Part shown: one piece after another, positions 1 through 11,461 of the stretch
Layout of the letters: every line of letters begins with the position of its first letter
How positions within the stretch are numbered: position 1 is the first letter of the stretch
Source: Membranipora membranacea
Lineage: Eukaryota > Bryozoa > Gymnolaemata > Cheilostomatida > Membraniporidae
Assembly (NCBI GenBank): GCA_914767715.1
Contig: OU612075.1
Location: 17,360,001 to 17,424,000 of the forward strand
DNA length: 64,000 bases
Direction of reading: 5' to 3'
Made by a program: the position numbers and the translations under genes
Notes under the pieces: generated by a model
Databases searched by the model: none
Told to the model about the DNA's origin: nothing
What the model saw: the letters and a program-made list of their open reading frames with translations, nothing else

Positions 1-108
1 CACGATTTGTCATTAATAAATTTTACAGATTTGCTGTTGGAATTTGCAAATTTACACCTTCAGTAGGTTTGTTTTGTTTTGAATTTCAAGACCTTGACTC
101 TGTTTCAG

Positions 109-3100
109 GAATCACAGGAGAAAATTCAGGAACTTCAAGCCCAATTAAAGGATAAGACTAAGAATTCTAGGCGATTGCGGGCTAGCTTTGATACCCTCTC
201 TGAGACTAATGCTCAGCTAAGAACCCAGGTTAGTAAAACATATTTTAAATGTTTGATAAACAGGATAGAGCACTCATTGGTATAATTTAGCTCTATAGCT
301 CTTTCCTTGTCACGCGGCTACTAAAACAAAAGAAGTATCTGCCTGACAAGGATACTATAGCTCAGGTATTGGCCTGTATACAATCACCTCAGGTATTGGC
401 CTGTATACAATCACCTCAGGTATTGGCCTGTATACAATCACCTCAGGTATTGGCCTGTATACAATCACCTCAGGTATTGGCCTGTATACAATCACCTCAG
501 GTATTGGCCTGTATACAATCACCTCAGGTATTGGCCTGTATACAATCACCTCAGGTATTGGCCTGTATACAATCACCTCAGGTATTGGCCTGTATACAAT
601 CACCTCAGGTATTGGCCTGTATACAATCACCTCGTTTCAGACCCTAGAATGTTATAACAAAGTAGCTGACTGAATCCTCATCATTGTCATGAGAAAACAG
701 GATTTGAACCTGTGTTATGTTAACTCAAAACAACGAAGAAAAACCACAGTAATATTCTTTTTAGTCTTCGTAGTATTTTTGCAGTAAAATTAATCATGAA
801 ATTTTAAATGGTGTACTTCCTATTTACATGTTTATCCGGGTTTTTTAACAGCATGAAGATCTTCAGATTCAGAGCTCAAAACTAGAGAAACAGAATTACA
901 GCATGAGACAGAGGCTGGAAAACCTTCTGGTAACATGTCATTATTAGATCTATACTAAACAGAGTTAGGTTATGCCTCGCCTGGGATACAAACTTGAGAA
1001 CTAGCGAATCAATTTTCTTGATTTTTCATTCTTATTGTGCTATTAGTAACGCTAAGTTTCGGCGTATTGCTGAAATGGAAATAGCATGGAATAACAAATA
1101 ATATTGGTGCCATATATAATTTGGGCATCTGTTGTAAGGGTATCCTGTACCTTTCCATTCTCAGTCGCCCTGATGTTAGTCTATATGGATTTCTGCGATC
1201 AAGCAAAAGAAAGTCACCAAAACCATAAAATATTTGAGGTGATCAATCCAAGGCATAATTACTGTGATTATGGAATTTGTGCTTATCAATACCCAGGCTC
1301 ATTTGGAATCAATAGTTTGATGCTGACATTTTATTTTTGTAGCGATGTCAAGAATTCAAGGAGAAGCAGCTTGAAACTCACCCTGTTCCACTGCTAGAAA
1401 CCAAACAGGGTCAGGTGAAGGTCAAAACAACTCATAGAAGTAGGGGTGCAAAGACAACAGCAGTGAGTTTAACCTAATCCTTACTTATAGAGAGGCTATA
1501 TATGTTATCCAGTTAGTAATCAAATTTCACGCAATTTGCATGTATTGTAGTTGCTCTATTTGAGTCGGTGGCAACTTACCAGTAGAATGGGAGGGATTCA
1601 AAGACTTAACAACTACACACACACCTTCCTACTTAGAAAACCATTAGCTATTAGTATTTATGATTTTCTATTTCTGTTTCATAAGAACCTTTTAAAAATT
1701 TTTGATTGGATTAGTTCTATCACTTTGCCAAGTGAATTTGCCTCTAACTAGTAATGACCGAACTGCATGGGTACAGTATATTTAGGGTAAATCCTTATAC
1801 TAAGGCATTTTTTGGTTGTTTCAGTCTATAGAAGGTGGGTCTGGTGACGCCTTTGTTACATTACTGGAGTGGACAGTCAAAGATATACTAAAGCCGAGCT
1901 TTGAGAGAGGAAAACTACTAGATGGAATTCTTAGATCTCAGATTCTAGATAACTGTCAGAAGGTAGCTTAGTAAATATGTTTATGATATATAATAATTTA
2001 TAGATACCTTGTCCTATGGCAAGAATATTTCTATTGCAATTTAAACTTGTTCATCACAATAATTTACTAATATTAATTCAGCTTTTCAATGGATTTTGAC
2101 TAATATTTTATAGCGATAACATATACAAACGAAATCATAAAATCAAAAGTTGCTAATGATTATTTTAACATGTGAATTCAACAATCGGCCAGGTCCCTAG
2201 ATTTAAAACCTACGAATCTTTTCATCCTGTAAGGCATATCTGATCACATGAACATAGTCATTATTGAGACGTCATGCCAACTGCCATGACTGTAAAAGCC
2301 TGGATAAAGTTTCTTGATGATATGAAGCTTGTTCGTATTGAGTAAGGTTAGGTTGATACCCATATTTGCAAACCCTGTGAATATTTTACAGATGCTACCC
2401 TCCCTTGTTGATATGGTTAAGGATAACACGAATCATGTAAGGAAGTCCTGTCTGCCGTGTCTCAAGTTTATATACTGGAGTTGTCTTCTACTGGAACGCA
2501 ATCCAGGAAAACAGGTAAAAAGCTAGTTAAAGCACTCAAACCCAGCCCGGGTCGCTGGTAGCAGCATTCCATAATCAATGGGAATTGCCACTGCCAGAAA
2601 ACTAGTAAAGTAAAATTGCTACCAAAATTTAACAGCTATTAGGCTAGCTATATTCAGTGCCTGCCTACAAAATATGCGATGAGAATCCAAACTACTTGAC
2701 CATCCTGCATAAAGCGGAGATGCCATATTTATTATCGGGAAAAATCTCAGATAAAATTTTTGGCAAGCGTGGGGATGAGTCACTGCATTGAGTCATGCCT
2801 CAGTCTGTCACAATCCACACATGATTAAACACTTCTACCAGGCGCTGGTCGGTGTTAGGTTCTCCGCTAATTTTGGTGAAATGATAAATAGCCTTGAGCG
2901 ACCATTATAGAATTTGGGGCTACTCTTACTTGCCATAGTGTGATCCAAGTAAATACCTCAGTGATTTAATGGGATTATATCAAAACACAATTATTTGATT
3001 CCTTAGATTTTCAGTCATGTTGCTAATATTGGGTCCAAAGCTATTTTCAATTCACCCAATTGAATGACAAGTTGGATTTATTACACATAAGTAAATGTCA

Positions 3101-6100
3101 AGTGATTCAGAAAAAAAACCACCTCAGCATTATGCCCCTGTGTACTACCCCTGTGTAGCACCCCCTGGGTTCCCCCTCTTGACAAACATATCTAGATAGG
3201 TCTGTGTAAAACCTCTGTGCTATTTTATCGCGGTGTAAGAAAACTTACTCATTTTATAATTCATTGTAGCATCAATTACTATATGACATCATTGAATTTT
3301 CATACAACAAATCATAAATGTGATAAAATAGCACAGAGAAATTCCAATCAATAACATGATATCAAGGAATATTCTCATCATAGCCAGCTAAGAATTGGAC
3401 TGCCGATCATCCAACCCAATGTCCAGTACAACCTGAGAAAACTCATATCGCTGTTTGCACAAGCATTGTATGTTATGATTTTACCTAGTGCTAGTGCAAA
3501 CTTTATCTCGGTCAAACTATTTGTAAACATACCACCACCTTAATTATACATCATACTCCTGCTACACTTTATTTGAGTAAAGTATTATCATTTGAACTAG
3601 AATATCCTGACTCTATTTGAAGCGGAAATTCAATTTTGAGTTCTGCGGTCAATAATAACCAAATGTTGTTTCAATCTTATGATGTGAACTTCAAGGCCGT
3701 CACCCTAGAGAGAATCTTGGGTATTTCCAAAGAATAAAAATGCGATAGCAAATGATGAATGTGTGTTGTAGAGTGTTGGACTTGGTGGGGCACAGAGGAA
3801 GCTAGCTGAGGAGCTGTACCAGCCCCTCAGACCTTTACCTGCTGATGAGAACTCAGTCTATCACAGTAACTTCCTGTTTGTGAGATCTACAGACCTGCAG
3901 ATACGGATGCTCTCATATCTCATCCTACTTAGAACTCTGTCTCAGGGTAACTTATTATACAAACCATTCTCATAATGCAGTGCTCTCAGGAAACACTGTC
4001 ACAGGGCAACTTATCATACAAACCATTCCCAAAATGCAGTGCCCTCAGGAAACACTGTCGCATGGGGGGGGGGGCTTTCAATTAAAACAGCCAAAATTGC
4101 ACTCTGATATCTCACTCCTCACAATCTAGCTCAATCCTCACAGTGATGTAACCATCCAAAATGCAATTTTTTGAAAATCCATTATTCAATTCAATCCTCA
4201 CTCTCAACGAATTCCCCTGGATTCGATGTGTGATCATCCGGAAATCCCAGACCACTAAAGTCAAATTGATTAATGCTATTTAATTCACCGAACTAAAATA
4301 TGATATGTAATATTGTGTTAGTTTCCGATTAATCTCGCAGTCAATATTTTTTCTGCTTTGTTAAAATAGAACAATTTTTCCAGGTTGAAGATGCTCCGAT
4401 TTTTTTGTTGCAGTTGACTGCGTTGCTAATGTATTTACGCTACTGAAGCAAGATTTACGTGATGAGCTATCTAAGGAGCTGTTTATATTTTACCATGGTC
4501 CTATGGCTTTGCTCAACTACTTCAAACCGACAGCCAAGGTTTGTGATCTGCTGTTGCATAAAATATACTAAGATTATTTACTCTTTGATCAAGCAACGTT
4601 AAGAACATTATTCTCCTAAACATCCATGTCTGAGCATGGTCTCTATGGAATTTCTGTTGCATTGCTTTTACTGCCGACGGTTTTCGTAATGCACAGTTAA
4701 GATGGCCAAAATCAGTTCTGTAAAACTTAATCAAATAGTGAGAGCCACCACAAAAAAGAATATCACAAGTTTGGCTACAATTAAAAGAAAACCTGTGATT
4801 AATAAAAGATCACTTTTGACACATTCAAATAAATCAGTTCAGCTAACTGAAAACAGATTACCGTTTAGTGACCACTGCTACAGATTTAGCCAGTGGCTCT
4901 CTCGTGAAAGTATAAGTGAGGCTTTTTGAACCAAATCCTCGCATCACTTTGCACAGAATATTTGCAAATTTGATCATTCAATTGGAAAAAAAACGTACCC
5001 AAATTATTCACTCAGAATATATTTGTTTCCTCTAACAAGTCTTGCTCAACTCAGCAGCGGGCAATCAGATCCGGATTTTACCAGTTTTTAAGTGAAAGAC
5101 GACTCAGAGCTACTCACTCAACTATCATCATACCGAGGTTTTGATGCATGCAAGTCACTGCTTGTTGAATTAAATGCAAACAAAAGTAAAATTAGACTTG
5201 GTGTTCGTTCTTTCTAGGTTCAGATAGCTGTCTGTCACACTGTTGTCTAATGTATGTTTCAAAATAGTAACAAGTTTGAATACAGCAAAACCAAATAATA
5301 TAACACAATAAAAAAGAGCAGAAAACGATTCACATGTATATGGCAACAATCTTACTATAAATCATGCACACCCACACATTATCAGACACAGACACACACA
5401 CACATGTTATATATAGAAAGAAGTACAACTTCTTACTAGGCAAATTAAATAATCAGTGTTAAATCCCATACGCAGTTGAGAGCTACTGCATATGGGATTT
5501 TACACTGATTATTAATAATCATTTTTATTACAGTGGAACAGGTCGCCGAATTTGCCTATTGTTATGGATTGTTTGCTTTACGCAACAAACATTACTAAAT
5601 TATCTATGTGTAACAATAATTATAGAATTAATTTTTTGCATTTGTTTTCACTACCCTACAAAGTGTTATGAGGAAAGTGGCAATAGGCAGCACCTGTGTG
5701 AAAATGCCAATAAACTTTCCTAATTATAGGTAAATGACATATTCATGATATCAACACAAACAGAAGAATTATCGCCTTTGATCCAGAATTGGTCTTGTTT
5801 TCGCTCTGCCACAACGTAACTGTCCTGCTGGTGTTTGCTTATTTGATTGTAGCTCCATAGTACTATAATTGCTGAGCTTGGCTTTAGAAGCTAATTATGT
5901 AGGAAATATCTGTAACCACCTTACTGTGCTGACCGACCTCAGACCTTATGACCCTTGACCTTGTGACTGCTGTTGTCGATGCACTCACGTGTGATCTGTT
6001 GATGTATGAACTTCTGACTGAATCACAAAGTTGTTCTCATCTCTAAAAATATATAGATATCATAAAACCAAACAGCCTTGGAGTGGGCAAGGACAAGATG

Positions 6101-9100
6101 AGTACTGACAACAATTAACTTAGATGAGGTGACAGATATGTTGTGGTCAGAAAAAATTTAGAGATGAAACTGATGATGTTTGCTATCCCACTTTAGAGAC
6201 AGTATTGGACGTGGTTCTAGGTGGTCAATATTTTTAGGTCAGGCACTAAAGTTGTTACTTGACTAGTTATAATGCGATGGAAAATTTTATATAAAAAATT
6301 TGTTTGAATATTATTTACCATGAATATCATACCCAAGTTGCTGTTGCCTATTATTTACCGCCCTTGGGTCCGGTGTGGTAAACTCTGGAATGGTGTGCCT
6401 ACGCAAAATCATAGAACTTACAGCTCTGCGATATGATTTGACGCTCCAACCATATATAAGAGTGTTGAGTATCCCGTATAAGCTATACAATATGGTCACC
6501 GGTATTCTCAAAATCTTGGCACTGTAGTAGCCAAACGACATCATTATTATATATACTGAGGCTGGCAGTAGGCAAATATAGAACACTGCACTGATGGTCA
6601 TGATATATATTGCAGACTTCTTGGTTCCTTTGTCTATTTTACGAATCCCGAGCTTCATTTGCCTCAGCGCTCTCCAGGTTTTAGTCATCGTCACAAAGGA
6701 AACGATAGTAGGCACCAGAAGATTGAATGTAGAGAAGATGCCTGGCCCCATGCTAGTAAAGTTGAGTACACCCAAGCTTGGATCAATGCAAACGGTGTCT
6801 TTAAACATAATATCTCGCCCTAGCATCATGGCCAGTGCCGGGATCCAGAGAAATGTTAAAATCTTCCCGATGTGAGTAACAAGAGAGTATGAGCTATACC
6901 GCAGTGTTTGGCAAACAGCCAAATATCTCTCCACACATGCAAAGGTGACTACATACCATCTCATCAATCCGAATGTATCATATAGTCCGCTGACAACAGC
7001 TCCGACTAGTGGCGGCAAGTTGAGGGCCAGGTGATTAAGAGCGCAGCTAGATCTGAACATCATCACTACCGCTGAGGCTGTGTCTATAACACTGATGTGA
7101 ACAAGGATGTAATAGTAGGCCTGCCGCTTCAGCCATTGAAGTCTGCTCAACACGAGCATATGGAATATGTTGACAATCACACTGAATACATTCACTCCCA
7201 AAGTGGAATATTCCAGTATTTTCCCTGTGCATACATTCTCCTCATCAGGGCATAGGCCAAGAGTTGATTCTGTCAGATTTTCCATCGCCGCTTCTTCTTC
7301 CCTCCAATACATGAATTGGTGTTCTTTGTTCAGAGGTAGCCTAAAAGTTGATTCCTGTAGTGATGCTGATTGATGAATAGTGATGTCTGAACGATGTGGA
7401 GAAAGCATTAAATACATTACACATACTGGATGTGCAATGGGTGATAATTGCAGTTGCACCTGAAGACTTTGCCCTTTTCTCTGTAACATATATTAAATAA
7501 CGTGTTACAATGTTCTCACGTGGTCGAGCCCATTATCTTGTTTTTTGAAAAGGCTGAGTTTTGGTTCCCGACATGAAACTGCATAGAGTCTTAGCAGTCA
7601 TCCATATGTTTTCAATATCCCTATATTCAACATCTCAAAGACGCCACATTCCAATGACAACAATATGCAATCTATCGTGCCCAATTGTGCATGTTATCTA
7701 TTACACCAGGAAGTTAGCACTTTATAATCTTTATATGGCAAATAGGAGTTGTGCTCTTTCTTAAAAAGAATACATGAAGAGACAACTTGAGAGTGTATTT
7801 TACTTCTCTCTGCCTTCGCGTTAAATTGAAAATTTGACTTGGAAATAAATTTTTCATCATTATTGCCCTAATCATATGGTCAGCATACAAAGATAGAAGA
7901 TCCGAAAGAAAATGAACTGCCTACATTATGTTCTGTTAGTACAGCGATGACGGATGATGTCAGTGGTAATTTTCTGTGACTATCATGGACCTATTCCTGG
8001 TCACAGTGTCACACTGATCATGTGATACTACGAGATGTATATATCTGATAGCTAGACAGTGAATTCATTCATTTAGCTTGAGCACCATCAGAATTAGTCT
8101 GGTGTTAGGATCTGAGGTTATTTTCCGGAATTGATTAATTGACTCTAACGTTCAGGGATACGCGTAATCTCGATGTCAAGGTCGCCCAGTTTTCTAGATG
8201 GTGTTTGCTGCAACTGATTACTAGGCAAAGTAGACAGACAGTAGTTCAGCACTATTGGTGATCTTGAAGTTATTCGCAAACTTGAGCGTCTATAACACAA
8301 AATTTGCTCATAACGTTGTTCTATTCTTTTACAGGCAATGTTACCAGTGGTTCTAGATATTTATCTACTCATGTGTGTGGAGTCGGGGATGTTGAAGCCC
8401 TTCCTGCTCAGCTGTAGCTCGGAGTCTTGGTTCAGATCTGTGGCTATGGTGCTGAGAATACCTTCATTAGACCACAAGCAGCTGGAGAAAATAAGTGTTC
8501 TTCTACAGAAACTGTCTAAACTCAAGTGAGCCTACTCTTCAATCTGTCAAAAACTCGGCTTTTATCGATGAACAGTCCCCATTACCTTTCTCCAATCCTC
8601 AGTTTCCTTACATGTATTGCCATGTTTTCTGCTGGATTTACTGAGATACACAAAACAAGCTTCGAAATATCTGTGTTGTCAATGGTGTTTCATTCAGTTA
8701 CCAAATTTTTCAAGGAAAACTAAGGTCTGTCCAATATTATTATAATATATTATAACAATATTATTAAGTCTATGCTTTTGTCAAAGTGGTCTACAAACTC
8801 CAAAATCATTCATAACGCCTGACAGCGATGCATGCGCGCCTAATCTATGCTTGTCTCTGCTATATGATAACACAGAGTAAGGATATATCCTTACTCTGTG
8901 ATGTTAAGATATTCATCTTAATCCAAGACAGTCCTTATGTAATAACATATTGTTTTGGTGCCTCATTTTTTCTTCCAGCCATATGTGACATGGCATAGAT
9001 TGTAGTAGTTATCGGGTTATTATAAATGGATATTATGAGGATAACATTTCACTCTAATGGAGCCAGTGAGAATTACAGCTCACACACATTAATAGACTTT

Positions 9101-11461
9101 AATCATTTGTACAATTACTCTGCTCAGCCTACAAATATTTGAAATTGTTAAAATCAATGGCTGACAGTTTTAGCGGTTTAGAGTTTAATTTCTCTGTTTC
9201 TGTCATTTTGTGCCAATAATCATGAAGGTCGCTAGTAGTGGGCGCTGGCGCCAAACGTACATGCTAAATTTCGCCAGCTGTCAATTTAGTAAACAAAGCG
9301 GAATTATAAAAATAAGATGATACTTTAAACAAATAAATAGTCATTTTATTAATTCCCTAGTGATGCACTGGAAATAAGCCAATATTCCAGGCGGCATGGA
9401 TTGAAAAACATATCACATCAAAGGTATTTAAATGTCCTATAGCATTCCATCAGGAAAACTGAGTCGGGAGAATATAGAGTATTTTGTTTGTGATTTTAAG
9501 CCAAGCTGTTAAAAACAAGCAACACATTTCAAATCTTATTTTGTTTCATCAAACATTAGGGTGAAATGTGTGAAGCTAAGTTTATTGTTTATAGAGCCAC
9601 TACACCCCTTGTTAAAAGTGATACACATCACTTATAGATATAACCAATAATAAATCCTCTGACGACGTTGTGCTCGGGTACTCTAAATGCCAATCAGACT
9701 GTGTGATTTCAGTTCGAATGTTTGTCTGCAAATAATTTTAATGCAAATGAGACATTAGCTGTGGAGTCACATTTACTGGCTAATTCGTAAAATCAACTAT
9801 GTGACATTCGTCCCATCAATGCTACAGCCAGTGTGCTCAAATACATGTCAACATTTACATGAGCTCCTCCAGTTTATTATACAATTTGCCAATCTGATGA
9901 CATATCGTGTATACTTAGCCTTGGGTTTTTCAGCGCACCCATGCTATATTTGCTGTACCCTTCCCGTATTTTACGTGCGGTAGTCAGGCGCTAGGTCTAA
10001 GCCAACCATGGAAAGTTAAATCCAGGATAATACATAATAATATAAGCATCATTAAATATTCACTATAAAATTGATGATATTTAACTGGAGTAAACGTTTA
10101 CTTGCAGCTCAAGTAGGTGGGACATGAATATACATTAATAGTAATCTTTTAATGTTTGATGTACATTTCCTTGGTGTAATTAAACATTTAAACAAACCGC
10201 ATCGTGTTGCCCCGATGGCGCAGCCCAGAACGTACACTGTTCTCCGATTTTGTGATGACAATGAAATAATAATTCCTTCGTAAAACTTTACTTATTAAAA
10301 CACTTGAGTCCATCTCAAGATGTGTGCCTTTTGGCTCAAAAGTCTGCGCGGGTTTACCTACCAACTCCCGATTCACAAAAGAGAAATCTGCCTCCGAAAA
10401 TTATTCTGATTTATCCATGTATTTGCGATTCATGTTCATTATAACCGCAAAAAATACAGATCAACAAAAATAGTGAGTTAATCCAAACTGGGTGAAGGTG
10501 TCTGCTTTGGGTCACAAACAGCTACCTATACTTAAAATTGTCAGATAACTAAACTAGTAACACTTCAAATATGGTGATGGCACTGTCCGTCCGGTGAAGG
10601 TCCCTCGACTGGATGATTAACATTTTGTTGCTTTTCTGGATGATAACAGATTTAAATTGAGCAACACGACCAAGAATGGCGCTCATTTTACAAGTTTAAA
10701 TTCTAACAAATTTTGATTTTCTTTATTCGTCCAATGTATGCCTTTAATTATTGGGAGATTAGCCAAATGGATAGTGGGAGTAACATTAACCCAATTTCCT
10801 ATAAGCGAAATCCAGAAATTAAAATAAAATGAAATTTGTGTAGTGTTAGTGTTAGCGTTAGCGTTAGCGTTAGCGTTAGCGTTAGCGTTAGCGTTAGCGT
10901 TAGCGTTAGCGTTAGCGTTAGCGTTAGCGTTAGCGTTAGCGTTAGCGTTAGCGAGCTTGATAGAGCAATGATCACTTGGAAGACTATTATTTTCCCTGTC
11001 TAGAGAAATGTAGGTAAAACTTTACCTGTAATGTCCTCGATCCCTTATAATGTGACCATCTGAGACGAATAGTCTCTTAAATGTATCAAGTATCATTCAA
11101 AATATATGCTTATTCATTGGTGAATAAATAAAATTTCTTTTTACCTAACGTTGATTGCCTTAATTCTCCCATCTAAATTGACAACTAATTATATATCTTC
11201 AGTCGATGCTACAATTTTTCCACAACTGTTTTTAGCATTAAGAAAAAATAAGTTTTTATAATATTTCATACATTTTGTTTCAGAGAAAATAAGAGGCATT
11301 TAGAGATGTTTTCTATTCGAGGTATAGTCCAGGATCTCGTACATAACATTCACTCAACTGATAATAACTCATTCCTGCTTCTCAATCTCAAGTCTGTACT
11401 CTTCAATCTGACGACGAGCACCACAGCTAGCCTCGGTGCTGATAGCAGCTTCACTTGTTAG
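109..11461 (+). CDS. CCDC138: CCDC138 ortholog (coiled-coil domain protein 138), 3' nine exons, 5' end outside window
   Basis: Exons read as 109-228, 852-929, 1343-1462, 1825-1962, 2392-2514, 3772-3946, 4414-4538, 8335-8525 and 11284-11461; all junctions are GT-AG and in phase, giving 415 codons ending in TAG at 11459. The first three exons are coiled coil (starting ESQEKIQELQAQLKDK). The rest is helical and matches what I recall of the vertebrate CCDC138 C-terminal domain, for example LKFIYWS, LQIRMLSYLILLRTLSQ and LEKISVLLQKLSKLK. CCDC138 is known as a centrosome/ciliary-satellite protein of unclear mechanism, so a cilium role here is inference. The upstream start is outside the window. Intron 5 (2515-3771) has a MITE-like repeat. 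Intron 7 (4539-8334) contains an antisense GPCR gene. Intron 8 (8526-11283) contains only repeats that I can see. No clear polyadenylation signal was found after the stop. Confidence 0.85.
361..633. repeat. 27-bp minisatellite, 10 perfect copies
   Basis: The unit begins CTCAGGTATTGGCCTGTATA and is 27 bases long. It repeats ten times without visible change from 361 to 630, followed by CTC. It lies in the CCDC138 intron between the exons ending at 228 and starting at 852. Because 27 is a multiple of three, both strands show long open frames (repeating VIVYRPIPE on minus, LACIQSPQV on plus). These are by-products of the repeat, not genes. Confidence 0.97.
2523..2590. repeat. Short MITE-like hairpin, relative of the one at 60,592-60,735
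   Basis: AAAGCACTCAAAC is followed by CTGGTAGCAGCATTCCATAA, then by an imperfect inverted copy ending CCACTGCCAG. The same two blocks occur, with few changes, in the inverted repeat at 60,592-60,735. It lies in CCDC138 intron 5. Confidence 0.6.
3941..4058 (+). repeat. Two-copy 59-bp tandem duplication spanning a splice donor
   Basis: Copy 1 (3941-3999) contains the end of the CCDC138 exon and its donor CAGG|GTAACT. Copy 2 (4000-4058) repeats it with CAGG|GCAACT at the equivalent place. The two copies differ at only a few positions. A poly-G run follows at about 4064. Confidence 0.85.
5448..5513. repeat. Large hairpin, 29-bp arms
   Basis: Left arm 5448-5476 and right arm 5485-5513 are inverted copies matching at about 27 of 29 positions, around an 8-base loop. 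It lies in CCDC138 intron 7, outside the nested GPCR. Confidence 0.85.
6311..7285 (-). CDS. Class A (rhodopsin-type) G-protein-coupled receptor, orphan, nested in CCDC138 intron 7
   Basis: A single open exon of 324 residues from the chosen Met. Seven hydrophobic helices are readable. TM1 has N39 and TM2 has D68 in SVID. TM3 ends in E119-R120-Y121, the DRY-box equivalent. TM4 has W in FLWIP, TM5 has the proline in LLVP, TM6 has LLPAS in place of CWxP, and TM7 has NTLIYGW in place of NPxxY. The N-terminus carries an NLT glycosylation site. The open frame runs up to 7489, but the ATG there is part of ATATATGTTACAG, which looks like an intron 3' end, so I chose the downstream MENLTES start at 7285; other Met codons between are possible. 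It presumably sits in the plasma membrane and couples to a G protein. Ligand and subfamily are unknown. Confidence 0.8.
   Translation of the reverse strand: MENLTESTLGLCPDEENVCTGKILEYSTLGVNVFSVIVNIFHMLVLSRLQWLKRQAYYYILVHISVIDTASAVVMMFRSSCALNHLALNLPPLVGAVVSGLYDTFGLMRWYVVTFACVERYLAVCQTLRYSSYSLVTHIGKILTFLWIPALAMMLGRDIMFKDTVCIDPSLGVLNFTSMGPGIFSTFNLLVPTIVSFVTMTKTWRALRQMKLGIRKIDKGTKKSAIYIMTISAVFYICLLPASVYIIMMSFGYYSAKILRIPVTILYSLYGILNTLIYGWSVKSYRRAVSSMILRRHTIPEFTTPDPRAVNNRQQQLGYDIHGK
8871..8900. repeat. Perfect 30-bp palindrome
   Basis: The sequence starting CACAGAGTAAGGATA is followed immediately by its exact reverse complement. It lies in CCDC138 intron 8. Palindromes with similar CAGAG ends occur at 36,811 and 56,488. 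Confidence 0.9.
10845..10952 (+). repeat. Hexanucleotide microsatellite (GTTAGC)17
   Basis: Seventeen perfect GTTAGC units from 10851 to 10952, preceded by one GTTAGT. It lies in CCDC138 intron 8. It resembles a telomeric hexamer but is not TTAGGG. Confidence 0.97.

Noticed and set aside
361-633. CRISPR array
   Set aside because: The repeats are head-to-tail with no spacers, inside an intron of an animal gene.
355-647. Open frames on both strands encoding a repetitive protein
   Set aside because: They arise only because the 27-bp minisatellite unit is divisible by three; the region is intronic and the frames are anchored by nothing outside the repeat.
10845-10952. True telomere
   Set aside because: The array is internal to a gene intron with unique sequence on both sides, and the motif is not a known telomere repeat.
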